Source of the DNA: Chrysomallon squamiferum
Taxonomy: Eukaryota; Mollusca; Gastropoda; Neomphalida; Peltospiridae
Direction: 5' to 3'
Assembly (NCBI GenBank): GCA_012295275.1
Contig: CM022671.1
Span: 23,144,322 to 23,208,321, forward strand
Length of the DNA: 64,000 bases
Both the position numbers and the translations under genes were made by a program. Numbering within the stretch: position 1 is the stretch's first letter; every line of letters starts with the position of its first letter. This document shows, one piece after another, positions 11,797-22,087 of this stretch. The notes under the pieces were generated by a model that saw only the letters and a list, made by a program, of their open reading frames with translations, had not been told where the DNA came from and made no database searches.

Positions 11797-12107
11797 AACA
11801 CTTCACAACGTGGTGATCTTCTTAAAACAAGACGAGTTGTTCTGTTCTTACATGATGTATTGGGCTGTTGGTTCTTCAGTAATGTTAAGGACGAAAGCGA
11901 TGATGGTGTTAGTAGTAACACACACACACACACACATACAGACACACACGCACGAAACAATTCACAACGTGGTGATCTTCTTAAAACAAGAAGAGCTGTG
12001 CTTTTCTTACATGATGTATTGGGCTGTTGGTTCTTCAATAATGTTAAGGATGAAAGCGATGATGGTGTTAGTAGTAACACACACACACACATACAGACAC
12101 ACACATA
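11152..12107 (+). repeat. Six-copy ~160-bp tandem repeat with (CA)n linkers
   Basis: Each unit starts ACGAAACACTTCACAACGTG and includes CATGATTTACTGGGCTGTTG, AATGTTAAGGACGAAAG and GATGATGGTGTTAGTA, ending in a (CA)n run of variable length. Starts are at 11152, 11308, 11481, 11626, 11793 and 11952, so spacing is 145-173 bp. The non-CA part is highly similar among units, and length varies chiefly in the CA run. The reading frame shifts from unit to unit on both strands, so the repeated peptides are not a protein. The first unit lacks a CA run on its left side. Likely grown by unequal exchange or slippage at the CA runs. Confidence 0.93.
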
Positions 12108-12540
12108 TATAATAAATTACTTATAATAATAATAATAATAATAACAAATAATAATAATAATATTCACACACACAGAGAAATACACATACATACATATACA
12201 AATAAATATTATTATATACAGGTAGACATACTATCATACTATCTTGCATGCAAACATACATATATACATTCATACATACATACATATACATACAAACATG
12301 CATAAATACCTAAAGAAATATACAGTACATACATACACACACTCATAAATATACACGTCCATACATACATACACATATAGAAATAAGAAGAGATCAGTTC
12401 TCCTAATATTTATATAAAAGAAAGAAAAGGAAAACAGTAATATATATGTTTAAAATTGCAGGCAAGTTAAAAGTTATTCTGAAATATACATATAAATGCA
12501 TACAAACGCATACACACATACATACATACATACACTTCGA
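12108..12540. repeat. (AAT)n and (CATA)n low-complexity tract
   Basis: TAA triplets at 12122-12165, then CATA/TACA tetranucleotide runs broken by AT-rich text as far as about 12535. Confidence 0.8.
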
Positions 12541-12679
12541 AATATTCTCATGGTAATAATATATAGAGTACTTTTGCGTTCAGCTGGCTATGCATCACTT
12601 TCAGTGAAGTATGGAATGTGCTGAGATAAGATGCATATGGCACAATTCTAACACACGTCTGCTTCTGTTTTCCCCGCAG

Positions 12680-12787
12680 ACGACACATCAAACGAAGCAG
12701 ACGTCAAACTTGATTTGGAACCGTCAAGAAGAGTTCTCTTTGATGATGTTTTTTTTTGGACACCCGAAATCCCCGGATTGGCCACGA
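12680..12787 (+). CDS. Candidate internal coding exon (108 bp)
   Basis: Acceptor CTTCTGTTTTCCCCGCAG ends at 12679; donor ACGA|GTGAGTG begins at 12788. Both are close to consensus. The length is a multiple of three. In the frame entering with two bases (phase 1 in, phase 1 out) the peptide is acidic and mixed, including EADVKLDLEPSRRVLFDD and ending WTPEIPGLAT. A second frame is also open (phase 0) but looks less protein-like. Phase 1-1 exons are common in extracellular modules, but I recognise no domain. This is one of the best splice-site pairs here; without conservation or RNA data it remains a candidate. Confidence 0.33.
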
Positions 12788-12979
12788 GTGAGTGAATGAC
12801 AAAGACGAGTGTTAGTTAGCTAGCACTGCTAGGTACAGATGTGACTTTCTGTTAAAACGAATTCGTTTGTACAGTTCAGACCATCAGCCAAAACGTGTAA
12901 AAACTGAAGCCAGGTAAAAATGGGGGTGTAAATTTATGTTAAACGTTTAGAAACAGTGTGAAGAACTAAACAGATTTCT

Positions 12980-12980
<1 letters not shown>

Positions 12981-13059
<79 letters not shown>

Positions 13060-13069
13060 CAAAATATGA
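12981..13069. repeat. Poly-T run
   Basis: 47 T, a CA interruption, then about 40 more T. The longest homopolymer-type run in the window. Confidence 0.97.
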
Positions 13070-13609
13070 TATTTCAAAAGAAAATTTTGAAACAAAATTT
13101 TAGTTGTTGGTTATATTTATGGCTCGGCTCAGTCTTATAGAGGCTTTTTCTTAAGAATTTTTTCTCTCTGTTTTTTTTTTTTCCTCTTTGTTTGGTCTTT
13201 TGTTCGCTCATCATTTCTGTTTGTATTCCTTTTTTTTTAATTTAATAATTTAACTCATTTTTATCAAACCAGCACACTACAGACAACATCAACACATAAA
13301 CAACACCAAGAGAATAATAATAATAATAATGTTATTGTTGCTGCTGTTAATATAATGGTTATGATTAATTTAATAAATTTGGTTTTATTTAAAACAAAAC
13401 ATTTAGAATCACCAACACTATACTTGAGTTTACAGTAGTACATAAATTCTTAATCTGTTCTATGATTTTTTTGAAAACTGTTGAGAAGAAAATCTAAAAT
13501 TAATCTTTTAAGTAAAAAAAAAAAAAAAAAAAATCATGACTTCTGTTCCGACACGGAGTCTGAGTAAGCGAAAGTTTATTAACCCTGGGAAAAAAAAAAA
13601 AACACTCAC

Positions 13610-13688
13610 GGAACAACAACGACGACGACGACGACAAAGAACGGACTATTCTTGCTTCAGATTTAAAAACGCATGTACCGAGAACCAT
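13610..13688 (-). CDS. Candidate minus-strand first coding exon
   Basis: ATG at 13688 (minus strand) is preceded in frame by TGA after three codons. Twenty-six codons follow (start MVLGTCVFKSEARIVR, then five Ser from TCG repeats), ending at a strong donor C|GTGAGTG at 13609. Upstream on this strand lies the CpG-containing island 13690-13940. The antisense plus frame is also open and encodes an Asp run, so the open frame could simply follow from the GAC/TCG triplets. No family is recognised. Confidence 0.22.
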
Positions 13689-13689
13689 G

Positions 13690-13942
13690 CAAATTCGTCA
13701 ATTCAGTGATGAAGTCGTTTGTGAACGCTGGCGACATAATGTCTGCTTTCAGGTAGATCTCCATAGCGCGCGAGCAGCTCGCGCAAATTCCCGCCCGTGT
13801 GATGTCACGAGAATTCATCGACACCACCGAAGCAAAAATATTTTATTTAGTTCGATAATGCGCGCGTACTGTAGACTTTACATATTTATTCACCTCCACA
13901 ATGGCGAGTTCGGCTAAGCCGCCGGATTTGTTGAAAAGTTAA
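13690..13942. promoter_or_regulatory. Promoter-like CpG island with palindrome
   Basis: Dense CG dinucleotides including GCGCGAGC-A-GCTCGCGC, a perfect 8-bp inverted repeat at 13768-13784, and GCGCGCG near 13860. TGATGTCA at about 13800 resembles a CRE. On the plus strand CCACAATGG at 13901 gives a 13-codon frame, MASSAKPPDLLKS, to TAA at 13940. On the minus side lies the candidate first exon ending in a GTGAGT donor. A divergent promoter is the attractive reading; a plain enhancer is possible. Confidence 0.33.
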
Positions 13943-14455
13943 GAAGATCACTCTAAAAGGACATGACTTGTTGACAGAAAGCGCTCGATGGCCGATTGTT
14001 ATGGATATAATAAACCCTCGTTTTGAATTTAATGGCGGACAAAAGATATTTTCCATTGAACTGTCGTAAGAACAGACAATGGATTAATTCGACCTGTAGG
14101 TTCCTAACTGAAACTCGCGTTTTTGTTTCTGTTTGTTATTTCTTTTCTTTTCTTTTCAATTTATTTTTTTGTATCGTTTTTTTTGTGTGTGTGTTTTTTT
14201 TAAAATTTTTATTAAAAAGGACAACGCACAACTCTGCGGTGTGGTTTTGTTAACAATATGTCTGTCACCAAGCGACTGATTTGTATGCACTCGGAGTTAA
14301 AAAAACCCAGCCCTGTGAGACTGTCGGAGTATCGCATCTGAACTGAGATTTATGAAGAAAACCAGCAGGTATCCACGACGAACCGCAAATAATACTCCAA
14401 ACGGAGTTGAACAAGTACTGGCTAAAGGTGTAAACACACTACTCGATTCACAGTA
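13943..14455. other. Moderately complex non-coding DNA
   Basis: Mixed sequence with T-rich runs at 14130-14215. Frames are short and T-run driven. No element identified. Confidence 0.5.
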
Positions 14456-14491
14456 ACATCCATCCATCCATCCATCCATCCATCCATCCAT
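14456..14491. repeat. (CATC)n microsatellite
   Basis: About nine CATC units. They give the spurious WMDGWMDG frame on the minus strand. Confidence 0.95.
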
Positions 14492-14659
14492 GTACATATA
14501 TCCACCACCTCTGACTGTTTAGCTGTCTGTCTGTTTCATACACATTTACTTATTTACTCGCTCGTTGTACGAATATTAATTACAAAGTAAACCAGACCAA
14601 GAACGCTGCAGTGGTAAAACGAAAATATCGTAATTTGTTTAAACATATCTATATATCTA

Positions 14660-14689
14660 TATCTATATATATGTGTGTGTGGGTGTGGG

Positions 14690-14728
<39 letters not shown>
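14660..14728. repeat. (TA)n/(TG)n microsatellite
   Basis: TA-rich lead, then GTGTGGGTGTGGGTG, then perfect TG to 14728. Confidence 0.92.
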
Positions 14729-14733
<5 letters not shown>

Positions 14734-15069
14734 TAAAATCTAAGGATATGTGTATACAACTGTATTTGAATATACACACACCTGGCCACATATGTAGAGA
14801 CAGACGGACTTTTATAAACAGCATTCTTCTGAATAAAGCTTAGCCTAATAAGAAATACAGTTTATCCACTAAAAATGTAAAATTCCATATAATAATCTCG
14901 ATGGTTATTTCAAATCATGCTTGGAGTGTTTGCCTTATGACGCTATATCAAAAAACAACAACAACAAAAAAATTAATGGTGCTTTTTAGGCCCAATTCAA
15001 ATCAATCATATTTATTGGGATATTTCAGAAAATATACCGTTTACATGTTCATTTCATTTGTTAAGATAC

Positions 15070-15075
15070 AAACAT

Positions 15076-15112
<37 letters not shown>

Positions 15113-15418
15113 ACCTCTAAATCACATTGAAATTCAATGCTTTATTAGTGCTTTTCATAATATTAGGGTGCTAAGCAAATATTAACATAATAGTTCTTGG
15201 GAAACATGTTTCATTTAAAAATAAATAAATAAATAAATAAATAATATGTCAAAAATAAGATATATCCCCTAAAAAAAATGAACCGTTTTGAAAGCGTATT
15301 ACGAATATCTAATTATATTTTTTTAATAATAAACTAAGAAAATAAAGTGATTTGAAAATAATTATATTAATATAAACCAAATTATATAAAAAAGGAAAAA
15401 AGTCTGATCCTATTTATA

Positions 15419-15454
<36 letters not shown>

Positions 15455-15830
15455 GTTACTACTGTTTTTTTCGTCGTTATTTTTTGTTCTTCTAAACCTT
15501 TTAAAATTAATATTAAATTAATTATTAAATCGTAACACTGTAGAATATATTTAGTAGTAACAGTTACGATAATAATAATAATAATAATAACAACAACAAC
15601 AACAACAACAACAACAATAATAATAATAATCATAATAATCATAATCATGGTAATAATATTAATAAAATAAAAAAAAAAAACACAAAAACAAACAAACAAA
15701 TAAATAAATAAAAAATATTAATTAAAATATCCTCTTCATCTTTAAAAAGGTTAAAACAGAACCCAATTGCCTTGGGGTATAACGTTTCTTTTTTTTTTTT
15801 TTTTTTTTTTTTCTTTTTGTTCTTGGAAGA
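15070..15830. repeat. Dense simple-repeat region
   Basis: Poly-A at 15080-15109, (AAAT)n at 15216-15244, (ATT)n at 15424-15454, (AAT)n(AAC)n(AAT)n at 15569-15640, and poly-T at 15788-15812. No gene. Confidence 0.85.
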
Positions 15831-15849
15831 TCACGAAAACAATTGGTGG

Positions 15850-16140
15850 AAACCTTTAAATGGTTAATTTAATTAGTGCCGAGGCCGCCCCAATTACTTC
15901 TTTTTAACACATCGCTGACAAATTTCCTTTACTGTTGTACGACTTCGGTCACACGAGAAATACAAAGACAATTGTTCAGATGTTATTCGTTTCATCAACT
16001 GCTATACATAATGACATTATAATACACTGCAGTGACAACTGTCCAGATTCTCTGTCTTGTACAGAGATTTCTAGTGGAGTTAGAAAGAGGCTCTCTTCAG
16101 GGATATTATAATAGTTTTCTGATGGAATCATTTCCAAAAA
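15850..16140. other. Complex island with paired homeodomain cores
   Basis: GGTTAATTTAATTAGTGCC and CCCCAATTACTT flank GAGGCCGCC. The rest is unique, moderately GC. Possible regulatory DNA; no coding evidence. Confidence 0.25.
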
Positions 16141-16215
16141 TCACTTAAACTGTCCAAATGCGATGTTCTGAGCGTTATGGATCAGTTTTCGTTTGGCAAC
16201 TACAAGGGTGAAAAA

Positions 16216-16355
16216 ATGTGTATGTGTGTGTGTGTGTGTGTGTATGTGTGTGTGTGTACATACATACACACACATACACACACAATTATTCATAAAACAA
16301 ATAAACAAACAAATAAATAAATAAATAAATAATAATAATAATCTTATTATTATTA

Positions 16356-16425
<70 letters not shown>
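16216..16425. repeat. (TG)n, (CA)n and (ATT)n microsatellites
   Basis: A TG run with TATG at 16216-16257 faces a CATA/CA run at 16258-16284, so the two could pair as a hairpin. (AAAT)n and then (ATT)n follow to 16425. Confidence 0.92.
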
Positions 16426-16426
<1 letters not shown>

Positions 16427-16699
16427 ACAATCGAAGCACAAATACAAACACAAATTCTAACTGATGAATTTAGTAATGGCATACATAAAATTACATAACC
16501 TGCGATCAGTAGTTTTAGGAACTGTGAACTGGCGAATTCGTTGATTATGAATGTATTTAATAAACCAGCTGTTTTAACGTTCACTGACTGACTACAAGTT
16601 TGCCCAATAATTACAACGTCGTGAATTCAGAGTCCGTTAGGTATAACTATCTCCAAAAATTACAATGATCACTAAGTATTTAGTAACTGCTAGTACACC

Positions 16700-17175
16700 C
16701 AGAATTTACAGCTTAGGATTTTAACAAGTATACGCACATCCATTATGGGCGGGAGTTCATAGTTTAAATATTACATTTTGTTATTATTATTTAATTAACA
16801 GTTTGTGATTTTAGAAACTATATATTTATTATTTCGACACTACATTGTGAATATTTAATTTAAAAAATATATAAATATATATATTTATAATGTCATCACT
16901 ACATATTAATTTTAAATTAAATGCTTGTGTTTTTGACAAGTATAAATTATATTATTTAATCACTACATATTAATTTTTAATTTACAGCTTGTTATTTTAG
17001 AAATGATACAATTTCAACAAAGCGTATTAATTTTTGATTTATAGCTTGTGATTTTAAAAACTATAAATTTATAATTTCTGCACTACATATTAATTTTCAG
17101 TTTATAACGAGTGATTTTAACTATATGTTTATAACTCCAGCTCTACATATTAAATATTTAATTTAAAACAGTAAC
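16700..17175 (+). repeat. ~60-bp AT-rich tandem repeat
   Basis: CACTACATATTAATTTT recurs at about 16898, 16961, 17081 and 17141, with degraded forms at 16838 and 17021, giving a period close to 60 bp. Each unit also contains ACAGCTTGTGATTTTAGAAA-like text. Seven to eight diverged units. The first unit is partly replaced by TATGGGCGGGAGTT sequence that recurs at 20160. Confidence 0.82.
16737..16757 (+). repeat. 21-bp exact repeat, copy 1
   Basis: Contains ATTATGGGCGGGAGTT; identical over 21 bp to 20160-20180. GGGCGGG is a GC-box type core. It stands out because its surroundings are nearly pure AT. Confidence 0.6.
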
Positions 17176-18160
17176 CGTGTAAGAGTGCTATTAGAAATGC
17201 TGGAATATATGCATTAAATACATGTAATGGATAATAGTAATTGTAACTAAAGTTGAAAATTCATTAATACTAAAACTGCCACAGACATTATTTTTTAATA
17301 TTTGTTTTTTTTTTTTGGTTGTGATATTACTTTTTGCTGCAAATAAATATATGTTATGCGTGTATGTGTGCGTGTGCGTTTGCATGTATTCATGAGTGTG
17401 TGTGTGTGTGTTTGCGCCTACGAGGCCAATCAAATAAAATAACCTGAAAAAAACATATATACGTTAGCCAGTTGGTATGTTTTCCTATTCAATACAAAGA
17501 GGAATGTATTGTTGTAATAAGCAATCATTTTAAATAAACAAACCCAATAAATATTATACAAAATAAATATATTTATAAATTTCTACGAAGCTGTTATGAT
17601 TTATACGAAGAAGAAAAAGTGCATATATACTTATGTGAGAAAATCTAATGAAAACGAATAAAAAAATAAATATAAATGCACTCAGTGAAGGGACAAAAAG
17701 TCTAAGAAACGAGAACAAAAATTAGGAAAAAGGTCGTGATGACAGAAAGAAAAATGAAGAAAAAAGCAAAAAGAGGGAAAAAGAAAGAAAATTACAAAAA
17801 TGAGAAAAAAGAGATGAATCGATAGCAGTAGGTGGCGAAAGAAGGAAAAATGAGAAAAATTAGATACAAAAGGAACTAAAGAAAGAAAGAAAAACATAAA
17901 CAGATAGAAAAGATAGAAAAGTGACTGAACAGAACAAAAAGAAACAAAGAAATTAACAGAGAAAGAGAAAAAAATAAAAATAAAAAATAAAAATAAACTA
18001 AATATAGATACATAACAGAAGAGAACAAAAAGTAATATTTTTCCCATTTTTCTTTCTTTCTGACTGACTGATCTATGACCCTTTATTTCTTAATTTGTTG
18101 ATCTTTTCCTGTCTGTCCGTTTATTATTATTTTTCTTTCGTTTCCTTCGTTCGCCATTCA
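17176..18160. other. AT-rich DNA with a purine-rich strand
   Basis: TG/CA runs near 17360-17412. From about 17640 to 18030 the plus strand is overwhelmingly A and G (AAGAAA, GAAAAA), giving T-rich frames on the minus strand. No gene. Confidence 0.6.
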
Positions 18161-18164
18161 GCTT

Positions 18165-18184
18165 TTCTAGCAAGCAAGCTAGAA
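18165..18184. other. Inverted repeat, 7-bp arms
   Basis: TTCTAGC-AAGCAA-GCTAGAA, perfect arms with a 6-base loop, at the left edge of the island that follows. Confidence 0.5.
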
Positions 18185-18960
18185 TTGAATGTCTCTTAGT
18201 TGATTCCATCGCTGGATATCTGTCAACGGGGTAGACAGTTCATAAAGCGAGCGACACTCACAAAGACTCGCGATCAGTGCGCTGGATATGATAGCGCTCT
18301 TACAATTAACATCCAATTTCCCAAGACGTCGGAAGCTGGGGATCCTCGATTGTCATCGCCAACAAAAAGGCTAAATCTACACAAGTGCTTTTCAAATGGC
18401 ATTGGGACTTTTTTTCGCCTCTCACTGAAGGGAGGGTGGATGGGTGTGTGTGTGTGGGGGAAGCGATCGACTCTGTGGGGATTAGACGCCTCATGCCAGG
18501 TGGACAAACACAGGGGGAAAACAGAACTGCTGGGCCCTCTTTACAAAGACTTTGTGGTGTCACGTTTGTACCTCATCAAGCGGCGTTTCAGAGTCTTCCG
18601 TGTTATTTCCTAACCCACTATTCACCATAGACTTGACCCCCGTTGTTACTCATCAATTTCGGCGTGACCTTAAGGTGCGAAGCCCCAGAACGTCCATTTA
18701 CATTCGTTTCGACCTTTGCCTGTTTCTTAATTAAAAATACCCTCCGCTACAAAAACGAGCGTCAACACTTGAAGACGAAAGACTAGAGCGATTCTCCGAG
18801 CTTGTACGTCTTCCATCAGCGGAGCCAGGAAGCCTCTTTTGTCGCTCTGGTTTAATCTAAAAGTTCTTGTAGATGGCGTTCGTTGTCGTCTGCTCGTCAT
18901 ACGCAGACGGTCTGAGTGGCAGACGAATGATCGAAATTGTCGATGGTGATTAATTCACAG
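18185..18960. other. Large complex island, possible regulatory DNA
   Basis: One of the longest GC-balanced stretches. Open frames exist on both strands (137 codons at 18200-18613 plus; 77 and 85 codons minus). They overlap one another, show no domain and have no good splice sites, so coding is unlikely. GGGAGGGTGGATGGG at about 18430 is a near G-quadruplex motif beside a short TG run. GTGATTAATTCAC near 18944 has a homeodomain core. Best read as conserved non-coding DNA. Confidence 0.3.
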
Positions 18961-19243
18961 AAACTTGGAGAAAGTAGTTATTGGAAAGAATACCAGGTAT
19001 AAGCATTTAACAAAAGAAAAGAAAAAAATCATGCATATAGAAATTAAGGAGGAAAGAAAGAAAAATATAACTAGAAAGGTCGTTCAAGCAAAGTAAGATA
19101 TTTGATGAAACAGCAGTTAAAAATAAGTAAAAAAACAACCAGTAACAACAACAACAACAACATAAACAAATAAATAAATAAATAAATAAATAAGAATAAT
19201 AATAATATTGTGATTGTTGTTGTTATTGCTGTTTTTGTTGTTG

Positions 19244-19274
<31 letters not shown>

Positions 19275-19712
19275 AACAAAATGGCTAAACATTTAAGGTC
19301 CTTTCATTCATTTTGAATGTAATGGATGAAAAAAAAAGCACACTAGAAAACTATATATGTACAATGTTTCAGAGACAGACAATTATAGAAACAACAACTG
19401 CAATATGAGAGAAAATAATCGCTGATAAGTATAGATTCATCCATTCTTTCATTCATTCATTAATTCATTTATCAATTTATTCATCCATCTATCCATATAT
19501 ATATATATGTATATTAACTGATCCTTTTAGAATAATAATTATATCCATAATATTTAATTCACCTTATGTAAACTCTTCCTGCCAGATTAGTGAAGTCTAT
19601 AACACAGAAAAACCTTTTTCAAACTAACCTTATCTGACAACACAACAGAAGCGTAATTAAATGATCAGTTAAGTAAATCATATGAAAACATTCGTAGAAA
19701 AATGAATGAAGT

Positions 19713-19767
<55 letters not shown>

Positions 19768-19830
19768 AATATAATTAAAATTAAACTGATTTCTTCTGGA
19801 GTGAAATAACTTTTCACATTTATATTCGGT
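18961..19830. repeat. AT-rich simple repeats
   Basis: (AAC)n, (AAAT)n and (TTG/TTA)n at 19140-19275, (ATTC)n-like text at 19440-19480, and a poly-A run of about 53 with one G at 19716-19769. Confidence 0.85.
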
Positions 19831-19889
19831 GACACTTCAATGGGTTGCATCGAGTACACCTCATTCTGACATAATCAATAAACCGAATA

Positions 19890-20320
19890 TTTTTCCCCAT
19901 TATGACATTAGCGCATTATCTCCCCTTTTGTACTCGCCGCAAACGCTGCGGAAATGGTCCAGTCCCCGAGGTACTTACATCAGCTTTATATATTACCAGG
20001 CGTCGGCTTACAATCATTTGGAAGCATTCGCCGGCAATTAATGGTAAACATTTAGAAAATACTGACGAACAATGGTACAGCAAGAGTTCAGAATCTTTTG
20101 TTCGCTACGCGAAACACAGCGCTGTTGAAAATTAACCACCAGCGGAGGCTTGGGAAGCGCATCCATTATGGGCGGGAGTTACTTATTAAGCACGGCTCGC
20201 TGTAGTCTTGTCATTTTTTTTTTTTTTTTTTTTGTTTCAAGAAATCTCCAGAGATTTCGGTTCCTGGCAAACGTTCTGCGAATTCCCATTACGTTAGATC
20301 GTTTCATTAGCAGAGGACGA
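19890..20320. other. Complex island with overlapping open frames
   Basis: The plus strand has a 77-codon frame (19902-20135). The minus strand has an open stretch from about 20105 to 19980 that ends at a strong donor GAT|GTAAGTACC, but its only upstream acceptor (GTTTCGCGTAG) is poor. Both peptides have mixed composition and neither is recognised. Flanked by poly-T (20214-20234) and poly-A (20335-20368). Confidence 0.25.
20160..20180 (+). repeat. 21-bp exact repeat, copy 2
   Basis: Identical to 16737-16757. A match this long is not expected by chance in a 64-kb window (order of one in a thousand). Confidence 0.6.
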
Positions 20321-20332
20321 ATTTTGCTGATC

Positions 20333-20370
<38 letters not shown>

Positions 20371-20555
20371 AACAACGTCTGGGCGATGTTTGTGATATAA
20401 GTTTTTAGAACCTTAACCTGTTGCGTTTAATATTCTTAAGGAGTGTCTGAAAGAAACGCGTTGAATATTTCTGTGGTAAACATTTTATGTAAACAGAGCC
20501 AGATATTTCTGAAAGGTTGTCTGATACAGAATTCTAATATTAAGTACAGTTAAAT

Positions 20556-20705
<150 letters not shown>

Positions 20706-20836
20706 ATGTAAACCAAAATTAAATATTCAGTACAATTTAAAATGTAAGTTTGTGCTTGTATGAGATATACGACTAAAATATTAATCTCATTTGGATTTGT
20801 ATCTTTGTGGTTACGTGCTCGAGTTTTTAGTTTATA

Positions 20837-20879
<43 letters not shown>

Positions 20880-20915
20880 AATAATAATAATAATAATAAT
20901 AGTAATAATAATAAG
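20837..20915. repeat. (AAC)n(AAT)n microsatellite
   Basis: Thirteen or so AAC/CAA units followed by ATA triplets. Confidence 0.95.
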
Positions 20916-21111
20916 TAAACAACCACTGACATCTGTCAACATGTCGAGCAGACAAATATGGAGTTACCTCCCTTAGGACATGGCGTCATTCGACCGCTGC
21001 GAATACACATTCGTTGACAGATCGGTGTTGAATTAAATACCGTACGTGGCCGTTGTCGGCCGATAAGCAGTGTATATCAAGCGACGACATCTTCTTCTCT
21101 GTATTAATAAG

Positions 21112-21264
21112 AAAAGAGACTCCGCACGACATTTGGACCCATTCTTATTTGCGGGATGGTTGAATGCGACCCATGGCACATTTGTCAAGGATGGTTGGAG
21201 ACCGTGTCGTCGCAGACGTGCACTAAAACATAGCAGTCTTATCTCAACACGCGCTACAGCCTAG
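21112..21264 (+). CDS. Candidate terminal coding exon
   Basis: CTTCTTCTCTGTATTAATAAG is a moderate acceptor ending at 21111. The open frame then runs to TAG at 21262-21264. The peptide is mixed and basic at its end; it includes FAGWLNATHGTFVKDGW (NAT is a glycosylation sequon) and an Arg run. The frame also extends upstream to an ATG at 21070. No family is recognised and a following polyadenylation signal is not obvious. Confidence 0.18.
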   Translation, partial: KRDSARHLDPFLFAGWLNATHGTFVKDGWRPCRRRRALKHSSLISTRATA

Positions 21265-21296
21265 ACTTGTACTTACTTTATTAACATCATTTAAAA

Positions 21297-21809
21297 CACT
21301 ACCACCACTACTATTACTACTACTATTACTGTAACTGCTATTTCTACCACCACTACTATTACCACTACCACTACTAATATTGATGATGATGATGATGATA
21401 ATGTAAATGGTTTACGTATTATCAGAATTTTTAAAAAAAAAATATAATAATAATGAAATTTATTTGATTAACGAGGTATTAGTTATTCTAAATCAATATG
21501 ACTGTGCTGGTATCACGGATTAAAATCAAAAGAAAAACAGTTTTAAACATCAGTCAACAAATGAATGGAACATTTTGTGTTGATTTCTGATTTTTTCTTT
21601 ATATAAGTGATTTTAAACAAATTAATTCCACGATTACCTGTGTTGCTAAAGCTTCACCTTTCATCTCCATTACTAGTACTGCTGCTATTACTATTATTGT
21701 AACTACTACGACTTCTACGAGTATTACGACTACTACGACTACTACAGCTAATAGTATTACATCATCATCATCACCAGCAGCAACAACAACTACTTGTATT
21801 ACAATTATA

Positions 21810-21841
<32 letters not shown>

Positions 21842-21955
21842 GAAGAAGAAGAAGAAGAAGAAGAGCAAACACAACAACAACAACAACAACAAAAACAAAT
21901 TACAACAACATGAAGAACATCAGCAACTCCTTCTGCAACAACAACACGATGATGA
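21297..21955. repeat. Trinucleotide-rich region
   Basis: ACT/ACC triplets at 21297-21380, ACT/ACG at 21665-21760, and AAT, AAG and AAC runs at 21805-21900, all compound and interrupted. Frames on both strands are repeat translations. Confidence 0.85.
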
Positions 21956-22039
21956 TAAACATTCTCGTTTTATCATATTAATTTTCTATAACTTTGGCAA
22001 GTCTACTTCCTAATTCCTCTGTCCACCATTCTATAAAGC

Positions 22040-22087
22040 ACCTTGGTCGTTGGGGGATGGTTGTTGCCGGATACCCCCAACTAAGGT
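22040..22087. other. GC-rich hairpin
   Basis: GTTGGGGG (22049-22056) pairs perfectly with CCCCCAAC (22074-22081). ACCTT (22040-22044) pairs with AAGGT (22083-22087) outside it, across a small bulge; the loop is 17 bases. It could be a structured RNA element, the core of a small inverted-repeat element or chance. No surrounding transcript is evident. Confidence 0.4.

Noticed and set aside
11057-12126. Long frames on both strands with repeated MIYWAVGSSIM- and LTPSSLSSLTLLKNQQ-type peptides
   Set aside because: They come from the 160-bp tandem array; the frame shifts between units because CA runs differ in length, so no single protein is maintained.
16216-16285. Facing TG and CA runs as a possible hairpin gene or miRNA
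   Set aside because: Complementarity follows trivially from adjacent dinucleotide repeats.
18200-18613. 137-codon plus frame in the large island
   Set aside because: Two minus frames overlap it, no domain or splice context, and it contains translated TG-rich text; better seen as non-coding island DNA.
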